Shown one piece after another: positions 1 to 10,878 of a stretch of DNA of 64,000 nt (the first letter of the stretch is position 1; every line of letters begins with the position of its first letter). Origin of the DNA: Pollenia angustigena (lineage: Eukaryota > Arthropoda > Insecta > Diptera > Polleniidae); the NCBI GenBank assembly GCA_930367215.1, contig OV884060.1, positions 210,307,253 through 210,371,252 of the forward strand, written 5' to 3'. Both the position numbers and the translations under genes were made by a program. The notes below the pieces were generated by a model. The model saw nothing but the letters and a program-made list of their open reading frames with translations. It was not told the DNA's origin and searched no databases.

Positions 1-250
1 ACCACTTTTATTTTTGTGCAAATATGGCCTGTAGGAAATATCGCCCAAAGAAAAATGGCAAAAAAAAAAAAAATTAAAAATCGCCCAAATGAAGAATCGC
101 CCAAAAGAACATGAAAAATAACCCAAAAAGTTATATATGAAATTTTGCCCAAAAGAAACGAAAAAGAGCCCAAAATAAAAATGAAAAATTACCCAAAAAG
201 AAAAAACTAATTACCCAATTTGCAAAAGTGTTTATTATTCATATAAATTT
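1..250. repeat. Array of short ACCCAAAA / CGCCCAAA motifs, cut by window start
   Basis: The segment repeats a degenerate unit of the form TGAAAAATNACCCAAAA or ATCGCCCAAA every 15 to 30 bases, about nine times. The pattern recalls the TGAAATAACYCCCAAA arrays that frame the two FLYWCH-bearing repeats near 41 and 56 kb. The kinship is inferred from pattern only; the left side lies outside the window and no coding remnant is seen. Confidence 0.45.
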
Positions 251-261
251 AGTAACTTACA

Positions 262-634
262 AATGTAAGAGAAAAACATGTTTTATTATGGTCACAACCA
301 TGGTAGAATAAGTACAAGGTATAGTCATTAGAAATTTTGTTCTCAATTTCAAAACCCATATAACGTCAAACAAAAGAAAATATGGAAAAAATTAAAACAA
401 GCGTCAAAAATCAAATAAATTATTTTGACATTACATGGGTAAATAATGAAAACTCTCCCTAATGAACATACCTGGTACTTATTATACTATGTTCACAACC
501 AACAAAACTATTTTTAAAGAAACTTATTTTACCATAATGTGGTTGTCGGTGACAATGATTTGGTTAAATTAAAAATAATATGGTCAACATTTTTTTAAAA
601 ATGGTTTTGTTGTTTTTTCTCTGGGTGCATATAT
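262..634. mobile_element. Probable MITE related to the 4.6-5.9 kb palindromic element
   Basis: Left end reads GAGAAAAACATG and the right end reads, inverted, CCAGAGAAAAAACAAC. The interior carries ATTATGGTCACAACCATGG-type words like those in the element at 4621-5940, whose ends also read AGAGAAAAAAYATGGTTG. No coding capacity. Ends are approximate and no target duplication was resolved. Confidence 0.4.
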
Positions 635-1266
635 TAAACATATAACGAAAACACTTTGTGGCGCAAGGATTTTCTCCCCAATGTTGTAACAAATACCGGC
701 AGCGCTTACTAAAGCGTCTTGGCATAGTCGGCCGGGCGCAAGGAATTTCTCCTCTATGATATAACAAAGACCGGCTTCGCTAACTAAAGCTTCTCTGGTG
801 ACAAAGTCAAAAGCGAGTCAGTGTAATTTTACTAACGACATTTCCTGCAGGGTCATTACTTGTTGTGCTATTTGTAAAAAATTTACACTGTTGAATAAAA
901 TGGTATTGAAACAGATGTACTTTATTGTGCAACGATTTTTCTTATACTGAAACATAAAGTTGTGTTAAATTGGCTTTGGTGCCACCAAAAATTAAAAAAC
1001 GCACCGAATTTTAAAAAAAATCGCACCACGCACCAACAAAGGAATTTTTCCCACACAATATTTAAAAACGCACCCAAAATGGTGCGAAACGCACCAAATT
1101 GACAACGCTGGAAAAATTTATTACAAAATTCCAAAAAAAAAAATTATATGCCAAGGCGGATTCCTACAAGGTGACCTTGGCTTGCTACGTAAGCTACAGC
1201 TGATAACTAACTATGTGTCAAAATTATATGCCGTTACTTTTTTTGACATTTCTATTTAAATATTTA
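635..1266. other. Non-coding AT-rich stretch with a GCACC-rich patch
   Basis: No gene is visible. From about 975 to 1110 the motif ACGCACC or its variants recurs five or six times, ending in ACAACGCTGG, which resembles a worn hAT-type end (CAGCGTTGTC inverted). A matching left end and target duplication were not found, so I leave it unclassified. Confidence 0.3.
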
Positions 1267-2267
1267 CAGTAGACGCTCGTTTATATGAACTAATTCAGAC
1301 AGGGCCTGTTCACTAAATGGAAAAGTTCATATAATCGAGACAATATAAAATAAGTATTTCAAATCATTTTAAATATGTGTAAATACATAATCTATATTAA
1401 GTTTTTATTTTAAATTAGTTTGCTTATAATAAATGTACATGAAAGTAGTCGATTATATTTTTTTGCTTTAAGGGATTTCTGTAATGCCTTGTTCCTGCAT
1501 TTTCGCAATGCCAAATATCATCAGATATATTATTTTCACTCCAAGCAATAACGGTGTTTTTTATAGAGTAACACAAGTTTAAATCATAATAAAACAAGGA
1601 AATATATTGTTAATGACACTAAACGGGCTTTATTGAAAAGAAAATTTTATGAAATTTTAATATGATTTCCGCTATGTGGCCGCCACGGCTGGCGTGTAGA
1701 AGGCGCCAATTTTCAAAAACTTTTCGCATTCTGACCATAAAGCGCACCAAACAGTTATTTTCTGTGGATGTAATGGTGTTTCGACAAAAGCTTGTGGATT
1801 TTACTCGCTCCAAATGTGACATTTCTGCTTATTTACGTACCCATTCAACCAGAAATGGACTTCGTCGGAAAATAATATTTCGAAAAGAAATTCAAAATCA
1901 ATATCAATTTGTGCTTCAGCCAATTCGCCGAATTATTTTGATTACAAATTTCAACAATTCGCGCGTGGCTCGTTTCAAAATAAGTCATATGTCAATTCAT
2001 AATGAAATTTCAAAGCAAACTAAATAAAAAGCAACTATCAGCTGTTAAATGGGTGCTTAAATAAAGCAGTGATGCCAACTCAAAGTTGTGATACTCTAAA
2101 AAAACACCCTTTACAACAAATAGTTACAAAAAAATCAACGGTTGCAAGTTGTTCACATAAAAGAGATAGGTTATGTTCACTCTTTAGAACCTCCTGTGTA
2201 AAAATTTTGTTGTTCACTATTCTCGATGTTCATATAACTGGGTATACATATAACCGAGCGTCTACTG
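1267..2267. mobile_element. Pogo/Tigger-like non-autonomous TIR element, about 1.0 kb
   Basis: Left terminus CAGTAGACGCTCGTTTATATG and the inverted right terminus CAGTAGACGCTCGGTTATATG match in 20 of 21 bases. Each is bounded by TA (1265-1266 and 2268-2269), as expected for Tc1/mariner-pogo insertion. It has no pogo transposase; instead it contains a minus-strand mariner-type relic at about 1630-1885. Both arms also carry GTTCATATAA words, so the TIRs may be longer than the terminal 21 bases. Confidence 0.75.
1630..1885 (-). pseudogene. DD41D-like mariner transposase relic, internally deleted
   Basis: On the minus strand one frame gives an IIF-DEVHFWLNGYVNK stretch, homologous to the first catalytic Asp region of the DD41D transposase at 41503-42573 (IIFSDEAHFLLSGFVNK). 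It is followed by TPLHPQKITVWCALWS. It then jumps to a C-terminal ENW...ASRGGHIAEII stretch, equivalent to RGRGAHLADILFHT in the intact copy. The second and third catalytic Asp regions are deleted and a frameshift is present, so it is dead. It sits inside the pogo-like element at 1267-2267, implying a nested insertion. Confidence 0.65.
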
Positions 2268-2299
2268 TATTTAAATTCAAAATAAACTTCAAGATTTTT

Positions 2300-2530
2300 T
2301 TTTTTTTTTTAAATTATATATTAAAAATGAATCACACACATGCACGCAAAACCTTAAACCTAAAAAGAAGGAAGTGGAGTACTTCCAGCTTGACGAACAT
2401 CGTTATATCGGCTCAGAAAGTGATTCTGAGAGTATACTTAAGGATTGTCTAGGAACAATATTTGAAGGTGCTACAAACATCTGCACAAACGAATCCCAGC
2501 TAGCATAGGCTGTTTAGTTGGCGATGGTAT
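2300..2530. repeat. Fragment of a dispersed repeat shared with 15955-16065
   Basis: The stretch with ACATCGTTATATCGGCTCAGAAAG, AGTGATTCTGAG, GTATACTTAA and GTCTAGGA is matched, with differences, by 15980-16060. There the same words close the long dispersed repeat that begins at 14419. This is therefore a 3' fragment of that family. No convincing coding signal. Confidence 0.55.
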
Positions 2531-2794
2531 TTAATATACAACTCCTAAAATAATCTTCTGATGATTATTTGACGAGTAATCTTGGAATGGTAACCATGCA
2601 AGTCCTAACTATCATTCAATAACTATTTCAAGAGTACAAAAACTACAATGTTACACTTAGTACATCCTTCGTTAAAACATCATCGAATTAATCTTTTGAG
2701 ACTCCCTGTATGAGTCATATATAGGGATGAAACGATACGATTAAATACAAGTACATATTCGATACTTTTATACGCTTTAAAACACGGGCAAATT

Positions 2795-4600
2795 TACATA
2801 ATGTGGCATTAAAAGGAGAGTCAGCCAGTGCAGATTCAGTAGCTTCAGAAAAGTTTAAGCTTGAGCTAAAAGCCATTATTGAAAACGGAGCCATTATTGA
2901 AAAAATGAGAAAACATGCCCTGGATATAAAGCCGCGAAGGATCGGCTTACACTTCTTTTGGGAGGAAACGCAGAAGGAGATTTTAAATTTAAATCTTTTT
3001 TGATATACCAATCAGAAAATCCAAGGGCAATGAAAAATATAAACAAAAGCGACCTCCCGATACACTGGCGCTCTAATAAAAAGGCCTGGATGACCGCAAC
3101 CCTGTTTAAAGATTGGTTAGAAAATTGTGCCGTTCCTGAGTTTAAACGCTATTGTTCCTCTCAACAAATTGAGTTAAAAATGCTTTTGTTAGTCGATAAC
3201 GCACCAGGACATCCAATTTTTTCAGATGACTTATCGGAGCATGTAAAAGTTGTTTTTATGCCACCTAAAGGAGCATATAGACGACATGTTTTTGTCATCT
3301 GACATGTCAAATTTCCCACTGCAAAACACATACATGTCGTGTGTTACCTTTTTAACTTTGCTTCTGTAAAAGTCAGACGCAAAGTCATCTGACAAAATTT
3401 CAATTAGATCGTGCCCTATTTTCTTCTGACAAACCATCTGACATCAGAAATCTATGCCGGGAAGAAACTGGCAGCGGCGTCAACTATTGACGGAATCATT
3501 ATCCGGCTGAAGTTAATATTTTACAATACCAAGATATGTATGCTCATCTCACCATTGAATAGAATTTATGTAAATATCAACATAAAAACCGTTTAATTAT
3601 AAAATTCTAAATTGGTATCTTTAAAATAAAAGAAAAAATGTTAAGATGGCTAAATTATTTTACGGCGCAAATAAATATTTACGTGGCGGCAGCAAGCTAT
3701 TTTGAAACCGAGAACTACTTTGGTTTCTGCAATAACAATGCGAAAAAAACAGAGACAATGTCAGAAGCAAATTACATGTACGTTTGTGACCGAATATTAT
3801 AAAGCTTATGTAAAACAGCAATTTTGACAGACATGAACAATTACATGTGACTTGAAAATTTGACATGTCAGATGACAAATACATGTCGTGTACGGGCGCC
3901 TTAACACAACATCACTTATTCAACCTATGGACCAGGGCGTAATTTCAAACTTTAAAATGTACTACTTACGCCGAACTTTCCGGCAACTTCTTGATTCAAC
4001 AGACAAAAATGATAAACTCTCTATGAAAGACTTCTGGAAAAACTACAACATAGTGAAAGCTATTGAAAATATACATTTATCATGGGAAGAAGTTAAGGCA
4101 TCCTCCATGAAAGGAAGTTGGCGGCAATTGTGGCCAGAACTTATTAACGGAGACGAAGATGGTGTTGATGATGTTCCAAACGTTAGTAATGATTTGGCTA
4201 ATTTAGCTAGAGAAGTAGAATTTGACGGAATGGAGGAAGGTGATTTAAATGAATTTTTGCTGTCTCACGATGAGGAGCTTGATAATGAAAATTTATTAGC
4301 CATTGATATTCAGCATGTTTTAGAAGAAGATGTCATAATAAGTGATGATATATTAGAAGAAAAAAAGCTAACAATCGCCAATATTTCCAAAGCTATGCAA
4401 TAAATTTCCCATGCAATGGATATATTTTCTGAAAACGATCCAGACGAAAACCGTAGCACGGGCGTAGCAGCATCCATCGATCAAGCAATTAGTTGTTACA
4501 AAAAAATATACCAACAAAAAAAAATCTTTGAAAATTCAACAAACTTTAGATATTTTTGTAAAAAAAACAATAAGAACATCCAATCAAATGGATATAAGTG
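2795..4600 (+). pseudogene. Tigger (pogo-family, DDE_1) transposase relic, split by a MITE
   Basis: Stretches SADSVASEKFKLELKAIIE, GGNAEGDFKFKSFLIYQSEN, LLVDNAPGHP and LIQPMDQG are diagnostic of Tigger-type DDE_1 transposases. The second and third catalytic Asp residues lie 32 residues apart when the MITE (3269-3901) is ignored, fitting a DD32D Tigger. The N-terminal DNA-binding part and the first catalytic Asp (normally in DETG) are missing through an internal deletion near 2890. A frameshift lies near 2957. An in-frame TAA at 4401-4403 interrupts the tail, which resumes in the same frame (SENDPDENRS...CYKKIYQQKK) to about 4530. Function is lost. Confidence 0.8.
3269..3901. mobile_element. 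PIF/Harbinger-like MITE, 633 bp, TAA target duplication
   Basis: It interrupts the Tigger relic between the codons for MPP and NTTSLIQ. The TAA at 3266-3268 is repeated at 3902-3904. The ends form an imperfect TIR of about 45 bases: AGGAGCATATAGACGACATG at the left and AGGCGCCCGTACACGACATG inverted at the right, followed on both sides by TTGTCATCTGACATGTCAAA. Removing the insert restores the transposase frame exactly. The class (PIF/Harbinger) is inferred from the 3-bp TAA duplication; no transposase is encoded. Confidence 0.8.
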
Positions 4601-4620
4601 TTGTTAGATTTATCATCTGA

Positions 4621-5940
4621 AGTGCACGCAGAGAAAAAATATGGTTGGGCATGGTTACGGCAACAACACTATGCTTAATGTAACAATATATTGTTGTCGT
4701 ACACAAATAATTGTTATTTTTATTTAATATCAACAATATTATAGTTACTGTAAACATATCAATGTTTATCGCAATTATAAATTTGAGTATTGTTGACTGA
4801 AAAATAATTATTTTTCTAACAACTTTATAATGATAACTTTCTAAACATATTATATTTCTCACAACCATATCATGATATTTAATAGCCATTACATGATAAC
4901 TTTCTATACATTTATCATAGTATGTTAAAGATGCAATCAAACTATTTTTACTCTAATCATATTATGTTAGCGCCATTTGTAAAATAATTTCAAGCAGTTG
5001 TGTCGTTTTTTTATTTGTGAGCGGTTAAACAATTAAAATATAAAATTCCATAAAAAAATAAGTTTAAAGAAATTAAAAAATTAAAATATTAGCGGAGTTC
5101 ATTCAAGTGTTAGTGATGTAATAGTGCAAATGCAAAATATCATAGTTTTTTTGTAAAATCCAACAACAAAACACACAGAGATTTCGTTATATTTTATAAA
5201 AGTGCTATGATATTTCTGTGGTTTTCATGGGCAACCGCGTATGTCTCAAAACAAATTTTTCAGGAAAGCCGAAAAACCATTCTAGATCAAACTATGGGCT
5301 AGGCATTGTACTTTTTAAACTTTGTCATTACGTCATTATCAGAATTGATCCATCTTTTTTCAAAAAAATGTAAAGAGCGTTCAAAATTAGGCAATATGGC
5401 ATCAACATCTTAAAATCGAAAAAATGGACACACGCGGTTGCCCATGAAACCCACAGATTTTCCATTTGCTCTTTTGCAAGCCTTATATTGAACTCCGCTA
5501 TTTGATTTACATTAAGAAAAATTGTAAAAAGCCACAAAATAAAAAATCGATGCAAAAATATTTTAATTTATTTTATATTTTTATGACAGCTATGAAAGGT
5601 GCTGTATCATAATATGATTGCTTCTAAATTTATTATGATTAACATGATGATAATATGATTACTTCTTAGCTTATTATGATTAACATGACAATAATATGAT
5701 TAATTTCTTAGCTTATTATGATTACCGTGACAATAATTTGATTACTTCTTAACTTAGTATGATTAACAGAATAAAAATAGGATTAAGGGAAAAATATTAT
5801 GATGTAATAGTACGAGTATATTTAGTCATAATATGATTTAATAATAATCTTAATATGGTGACTACAATCATAATTCTTATCATAATATGTTGCTCTTAGA
5901 ATATGTTTACCACAACCATGTTTTTTCTTTGCGTGTACAA
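4621..5940. mobile_element. Palindromic AT-rich element with AGAGAAAAAAYATGGTTG ends
   Basis: The left end GTGCACGCAGAGAAAAAATA and the inverted right end GTACACGCAAAGAAAAAACA match, both followed by TGGTTG. Inside, the words TAATATGATTACTTCTTAGC and TTATTATGATTAACATGA recur at least five times between 5600 and 5800. The opposite strand of the left arm carries ATCATGATATT-like words. It has no transposase and no clear target duplication. It looks like a fold-back or MITE-type element with subterminal tandem repeats. Confidence 0.6.
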
Positions 5941-6021
5941 GCAAAAACGGTGGATAAATACCGACCGATAGCGTTACTTTCTGTTATTGATAAAGTATTT
6001 GAAAGAATAATTCACAACAAC
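5941..6021 (+). pseudogene. LINE reverse-transcriptase scrap (about 25 codons)
   Basis: One open frame gives KYRPIALLSVIDKVFERIIHN, the conserved block of non-LTR retrotransposon reverse transcriptases of the DYRPISLLS...KIFEKII type. It then runs into a stop and into a different dispersed repeat. Only this scrap survives, so the clade cannot be determined. Confidence 0.65.
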
Positions 6022-6954
6022 TGGACTTGAACTTCGCTTTTCATAAGGACCCAGAATATGTATATTTTATAGGGTGTACGACCTTCGGTGAAGGGTATAA
6101 AAAACAAACTTAATTATAAAAAAAGTGTAATTTTTGTGATTTCAGTATTTTGCTCATAACTCTGCTATTTCTTAACCGATTTGACAGATTTATATACCGA
6201 CGTGCTAAAGAAGAAATTTGCCAGTTATTTTGGTTATAAAACTTGGACTCGGGAAGATCTATGGTTCCCGAAAATGGGTATTTTTCAAAAAAAAGTTAAT
6301 ATTTTGGTCATAACTGTTTCGTATCTGAACCGATTTTCCCGAGCTTTTCATAAAATATTTTCTATTAAAAATTTCCGATCTTTTGATATATAAGGCGTAA
6401 CCATAGATAGATCATATTACAGTCAAAAAATTCAGGTTTTTATACAATTTTTAATACTTTTTGTATGGGAGGTACCACGCCCACTTCTCCAATCCCGCCC
6501 ACATTTTGTGGGATAGTGTGTATATATAACCTTAATGTTTGTACCTAAATTGAAATCTTTGGCTCTTGCCGTTCTCCAGATATACAGAAAAAAATAATAA
6601 AAATACAACAACCGCAAGGGATTTTTTGGAAAAATTAGAGGCAGTCGTGGTTTTTTGGTCATATCTCAGTCATTGTCGTACCGATCTGGCTGAATTTCAA
6701 TAGCAAGAAATGGTGGACTATATGTGACATAAATGTAAAACAACCTAGCCGCTATCATGTCTGGTGTCTTCGGAAAACACATATCAAACGTAAGACGGAG
6801 AGACGGACGAATATCGTTAAATCAACTTCTCTCCTCATAAGGACCCAGAATATATGTTTATACTTTATAGGGTCTAAGATCAATATTGTAGAAATTACAA
6901 ACGGAATGACAAACTTATATATACCATTTTCCACTTGTGGTGAAGGGTATAAAA
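6022..6954. repeat. Dispersed repeat with GGGTATA / CTTCGGTGAAGGGTATA boxes
   Basis: Words such as CTTCGCTTTTCATAAGGACC, GATTTATATACCGACGTG, GGGAGGTACCACGCCCACTT and ATCTGGCTGAATTTCAATAG recur in the same order at 33720-34670, and in part at 32760-32805. It ends in CTTGTGGTGAAGGGTATAAA. It has no coding frame longer than a few dozen residues. Family not named. Confidence 0.7.
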
Positions 6955-7123
6955 ATCGCGGAAATAAGATAAATGGTAAAAATAGCCAAGTTAATCGCCA
7001 GTTATATCAAAAATCGGCAAAAAAAAATAAAAAAAAGTCGCCAGTCGCCAAATAGAAAATCCCAACGCCAAAGACGTTTCAAAATCTCCACGTTTGGCGA
7101 GAAATCGCATGTATGACAACCCT
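6955..7123. mobile_element. Truncated right end of the 24-kb hAT family
   Basis: CGCCAAA words, CCACGTTTGGCGAGAAATCG and the terminal ATGACAACCCTA match the right end of the hAT element at 24316-26431 (GTTTGGCGAGAAATCGCC...ATCTGACAACCCTG). The left end and target duplication are absent. Confidence 0.6.
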
Positions 7124-7206
7124 AGGTGGTAACACAACAGATGTTCGCGTAACTCAAAAACGGTAAAAAGAACCGAAACTCTGCAACAAAATTACCTTCA
7201 ATTAAG

Positions 7207-8562
7207 CCCAATAAAAATGGAGCTTCAAACGAAGCAAGTTTGTAAGGGAGAAACGTAAAAGTTTCGCTTGCCATATCGCTTACGGAAGACATAAATTTTA
7301 TATGGCGAGTTCCCACTTTGAAGCAATACATTTTTGACACAGAAAGCGCTTTATTCAGCGCATATAAACATTGTTGAATGAAACGATCAGCTTTACACAA
7401 TGAATTTTTTGTTGCCGTTATTCTTTATTATGCTCCCTTACAAACCTGCTTCGTAGCAAGGGAATGTCGTGGCTCTTTAAATGTTATATATGCTTATTTC
7501 CATTTTTACGTGTCGTGATATTTGTACCACAAAATGTAAAAAAATTAAATGAAGAAGTCAAATTTGTAAAAAGGGTTTTTATATACACAAAGTTATGAAG
7601 TAGCACTATATTAATGGCAAAAGAAGTAGCGGTTCGAACGTGAAAAAAGCAGAAGTAGTTTTTGTGGCCATGTATAAAAAGGCGTAATTCAGCGAAACCT
7701 GGCACAATTATTTAGTCAAACTACTGTCAAAATTTTGCGTGGCAATGTATCATTAAAATGTCTTGGTTTGATTCCAAAATCTTCTGTATTTTCTTTTTTT
7801 AAGCCAAAATCTGGGTCGATACGTGACATTTCGAACGTGAAATTTTTTCCGTAATAATTTAACTGAATAATGATCAAAATAAAATAAAAACTTACCGTTA
7901 ATCCGAATAACATATTTCTCTTTAAACTCTTCCTTAGATAACAGACCATGTACGAAAATTTTTTTGGAATCATTTTTATCATATATCACCTCTTTTAGGA
8001 AAGATAAATATTAAAGAAAACATACAATAAAACATTCTCACATATAAGAAATTACGTTTGCACAACTTTGCAGTCTCATTGTTCATCTAAGTAAACAAAT
8101 TTATGAGTAAATTTATAAAGTTAGTAAAATCTAAATATTTCTCTATAACAATAACGTAAAATAATCAGCTTTTAATAACTTTTAAATTTTCGGTCACGGT
8201 GGACCTTTTGACGGAAATGCCCATATGGGCATTTTTAGCGAAAAGTTTACTTTTTTGAATGTAACACCAGAATGCAAATAAGGTTGTATTTAAGGACCAT
8301 GTTGTTCAACCGTTATCCCTTTTGTTACTTAATGTAGAGCGTTTTACACCAAAATATAAAAAAGTAAACTATGTATACATATAAAATTTTTGTAAAAACC
8401 GATTTAAATTACTTCTGGCGTTACATTACAAAAAGTAGACTTTTCGCTGAAACTGCCCATTTTTTTTTATTTCTTAAGAATTTGTTTACTTCCGGTACTG
8501 CATCTCTGTATGTCTTATTGTGTCGCGCATAAATGCTTCGCAAGAAAATAAATTTTTTTGGG
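7207..8562. mobile_element. CCCARTAAAAA-ended element, long copy (1.36 kb)
   Basis: It begins CCCAATAAAAATGGAGCTTC and ends ...AATTTTTTTGGG. Between 7215 and 7470 it is collinear with the shorter copies at 32909-33330 and 36209-36633, sharing GCGAGTTCCCACTTTGAAGC and CCCTTACAAACCTGCTTCGT. Its extra length is about 750 bp of unique sequence (7480-8222) plus a nested MITE (8223-8460). Minus-strand ORFs within 7716-7989 are open but I recognise nothing in them. It may be nearer the parental element than the short copies. Confidence 0.6.
8223..8460. mobile_element. MITE with ATGGGCATTTTTAGCGAAAAG inverted repeats
   Basis: Left arm ATGGGCATTTTTAGCGAAAA and inverted right arm ATGGGCAGTTTCAGCGAAAA continue similarly for about 40 bases through TTTACTTTTT...GTAAC. 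A second copy is at 24705-24945. Target duplication unresolved; no coding capacity. Confidence 0.65.
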
Positions 8563-9140
8563 TGTTTAATTTTCACTGTTACTAAAGATCTTCATATTAT
8601 AGAGCCATTGCCAGATTTACGAATTTATAATAATACACTTAAAAAAGATGTATTTTGTAATTTTAAAGTTCACAATTAGAAATATTTAGAAAAAATCCGC
8701 AATTTAAAAAAAATCTCTGCAATTCAACGGAAGTAAGAAATCCTTAAATTTTTCCCAGCATGTCAAATTTTTTAAATAAATCCCTACGAAAAGAAAAAAA
8801 ATCCCTGCATTTCGCATCACTGACTTAGATCATATTTCTAGAGTAGTTTCAGCGTGTCTATTTTAAAAATTTGTAACACTTATGCAACCTAGTGGACGTA
8901 TCGGTGCGTCCGTCCACCCGTACTTCTTTTTCTCTAGCTGTTTGTACAAGGTGGTGCAAAATGTGTCAACCAACATCGGTTGACTGTATTTAACAATTAA
9001 AAAAACTTTATTTTTCTTTTACATAGATTGTATTAACTTGGTGTCTAAAAAATTTAAGATCGCCCAAGTGGCCGCCGCCAAAAATTAAAGACCCTACGGG
9101 CCCGATTTGTGGCACTTTCCATCACTCTTTCCAGAACTTC
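8563..9140. other. Gene-free stretch
   Basis: I see only AT-rich sequence with short A and T runs and no recognisable protein, repeat boundary or RNA gene. Confidence 0.4.
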
Positions 9141-9144
9141 CATT

Positions 9145-9455
9145 CCTAATGGAATACAAAAAAACAAAAAGAAGTCTAGAACGGTTTAATCGGGCTATCT
9201 TGCTGGCCAGTGCTAATTAGTAATTACCAAAAAGAGAGATTAGGCAACCCGGAAATACAGGCCTTAGAATGTCCGTGGTAGATCGGGCAGTATGCGCCGT
9301 TGCTCTATCCCGTTAAAACCACATGTTCTCCAGTCCCAATTCGTATAGTTGAGGTAGGTGAAAGTCGTTTAGCATGGCTTTGACGCGCACACCGTTCTCC
9401 ATAGTCATTTGGCCCGCAGAGTTTTCGAAAAACAACGCCTCCAGCGTAAATAAAA
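9145..9455 (-). pseudogene. Mariner-type transposase fragment
   Basis: The minus strand reads MTMENGVRVKAMLNDFHLPQ, then ENMWF, RDRATAHTARSTTDILR and, after decay, WPAR-PD-TVLDFF. These correspond to the TVNGVRY, WFQQDGATCHTA and WPPRSCDLTPLDFF blocks of the DD41D transposase, including the second and third catalytic Asp regions. Stops fall inside these blocks, so it is a relic. It differs too much from the copies at 13 and 41 kb to be the same subfamily. Confidence 0.6.
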
Positions 9456-9519
9456 CACCATACAGTAACTTTAAGAGAGTTTAATGACTATTCGTGAGTT
9501 ATACGCGGATTTTCGGTGT

Positions 9520-9760
9520 CCCAGCAGCGATTATTCGGTAGAATAATCACGATATTGAGCAAAATATATCGATTTTTTTTATTTTCGATATCGAATGAAA
9601 TGTATCGTAATTGGAGATGATAGCATTCGATATCGAGTAACCAAACAAAATACATCTCTCGGGTTTTCATACGTCAGTGTCTATCGTATGCAGAAAAATA
9701 CGATAGTTTACTCAATACGTTAGTTAACACGATATCGAATGCGGTGATTAGACCTCTGCT
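9520..9760. mobile_element. MITE with ATCACCGCATTCGATATCG-type ends
   Basis: The right end ATATCGAATGCGGTGATTAG and the interior ATATCGA/TCGATAT words are shared with the copy at 33362-33590. The left end (GATTATTCGG...) is worn, so bounds are approximate. No coding capacity. Confidence 0.5.
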
Positions 9761-10329
9761 TACTCACGTATCCAAAGAGATGGAAATGCGACTCGTTGCT
9801 CATGGTAATTTTAGATAAAAAGCTGTCTACCTCGTCGTCAAGATTCAGTGATTTTCTATCGGGTTACTTCACAAAAGTCAGCAACGAACTGATATTTATC
9901 GCTATTTGCAAAAATTATAGCATCTCCCAAAAGGGTGATGACTTTTGCGCCACCTTGTATTGTAAACAACATCCGCTTACAATAGCTGAAATTAAATTAT
10001 GGGTTAAGAAAAACTATTATTTCTCTTTAACAAGTATTAGATGCTGTTGAACACTTGGAACGTGTTTTATTTTACAGCAGCTTTGTCTTAATAGCATGGC
10101 AAAATATTATGAAAAAAAAAAAATTGTGTTATATGGAGCAATTTTTCTCATGAAAATTTAATTGTGAAAAAATCCTGGTGACATAAAACTGTTGAGAAAT
10201 TTTTAATAATACAGAAAAAAAATCACAAATTATTGTAGTTCAAATTCGACATTGGTTTTGTCTTCTACTTATTTTGAGCCTTTTATCTATCTATTTGATC
10301 TATATACTACTTTTTGATAATAAACAGGC

Positions 10330-10740
10330 AAGTGCACGGCCTAAAAAAACACTTAATTGACAACATCTTTTGTAAGTTGTTGTTGTTTTTATTTTGTTTT
10401 TCTTAACCTACTTACAACTACAATTAATGTTGAGAGAATTTCAACTAATTGTAGTGGGGAATGTAAGATGAGATAAACCCACTGTTTATTGTTGATGTGT
10501 TTTGTTTAAACTTTGATATTGTTACAAGTAGAACTGTTGCTATAAGTCTTATACGTTTAACAGTTTTATTTGGTTTAATATCTTTAGTTTTTCTAAAATC
10601 TTTATGGATGAAGTTTCCTCATGATATGGCCTAAGCAACCAGTGAAATGCGCATAGGAATAGCTTATCCCATTAACAGTAAATTTCAAGTGTTTTTATCA
10701 AGAATAAAAACTGGGAATTAAGCACGAATAACAAAATCTT
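10330..10740. repeat. Diverged copy of the ~475-bp repeat found at 38.8-39.8 kb
   Basis: CTTACAACTACAATT, GATATTGTTACAAGTA, TTTTTCTAAAATCTTT and GCAACCAGTGAAATGCGCAT occur in the same order and spacing as in the tandem units at 38770-39830. An inverted fragment is at 55115-55275. Its nature (retroelement tail or other) is not established. Confidence 0.65.
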
Positions 10741-10860
10741 TTGAAATTGATTTATATTTCTTTAAATTTTTAAAAGATAATTCTTAAGGGAACCCTCATT
10801 CTGGAAACTATTTTTTTTTAAATTTCACTATAAACAAAACTCCTTTAATTTTCAAACCCT

Positions 10861-10878
10861 TTTTCTTATATCTTACAG
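10861..10878 (+). other. Candidate splice acceptor of the first coding exon
   Basis: A pyrimidine-rich run TTTTTCTTATATCTTACAG ends at 10878, just before a 416-base sequence lacking long T tracts, in contrast to its surroundings. This suggests a spliced 5'UTR exon starting at 10879, with a promoter further upstream. Inferred from signal and composition only. Confidence 0.4.

Noticed and set aside
970..1110. Candidate hAT MITE ending in ACAACGCTGG
   Set aside because: No matching left end and no 8-bp duplication.
2069..2452. 127-residue plus-strand ORF
   Set aside because: It crosses the end of the pogo-like element into unrelated repeat DNA, so it cannot be one gene.
7716..7989. Minus-strand exon pair with a GTAAG...TTATTCAG intron-like segment (7895 to 7863)
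   Set aside because: The segment is only 33 bases, too short for a fly intron, and is a multiple of three that reads through. I therefore do not call an intron; the ORFs remain unexplained.
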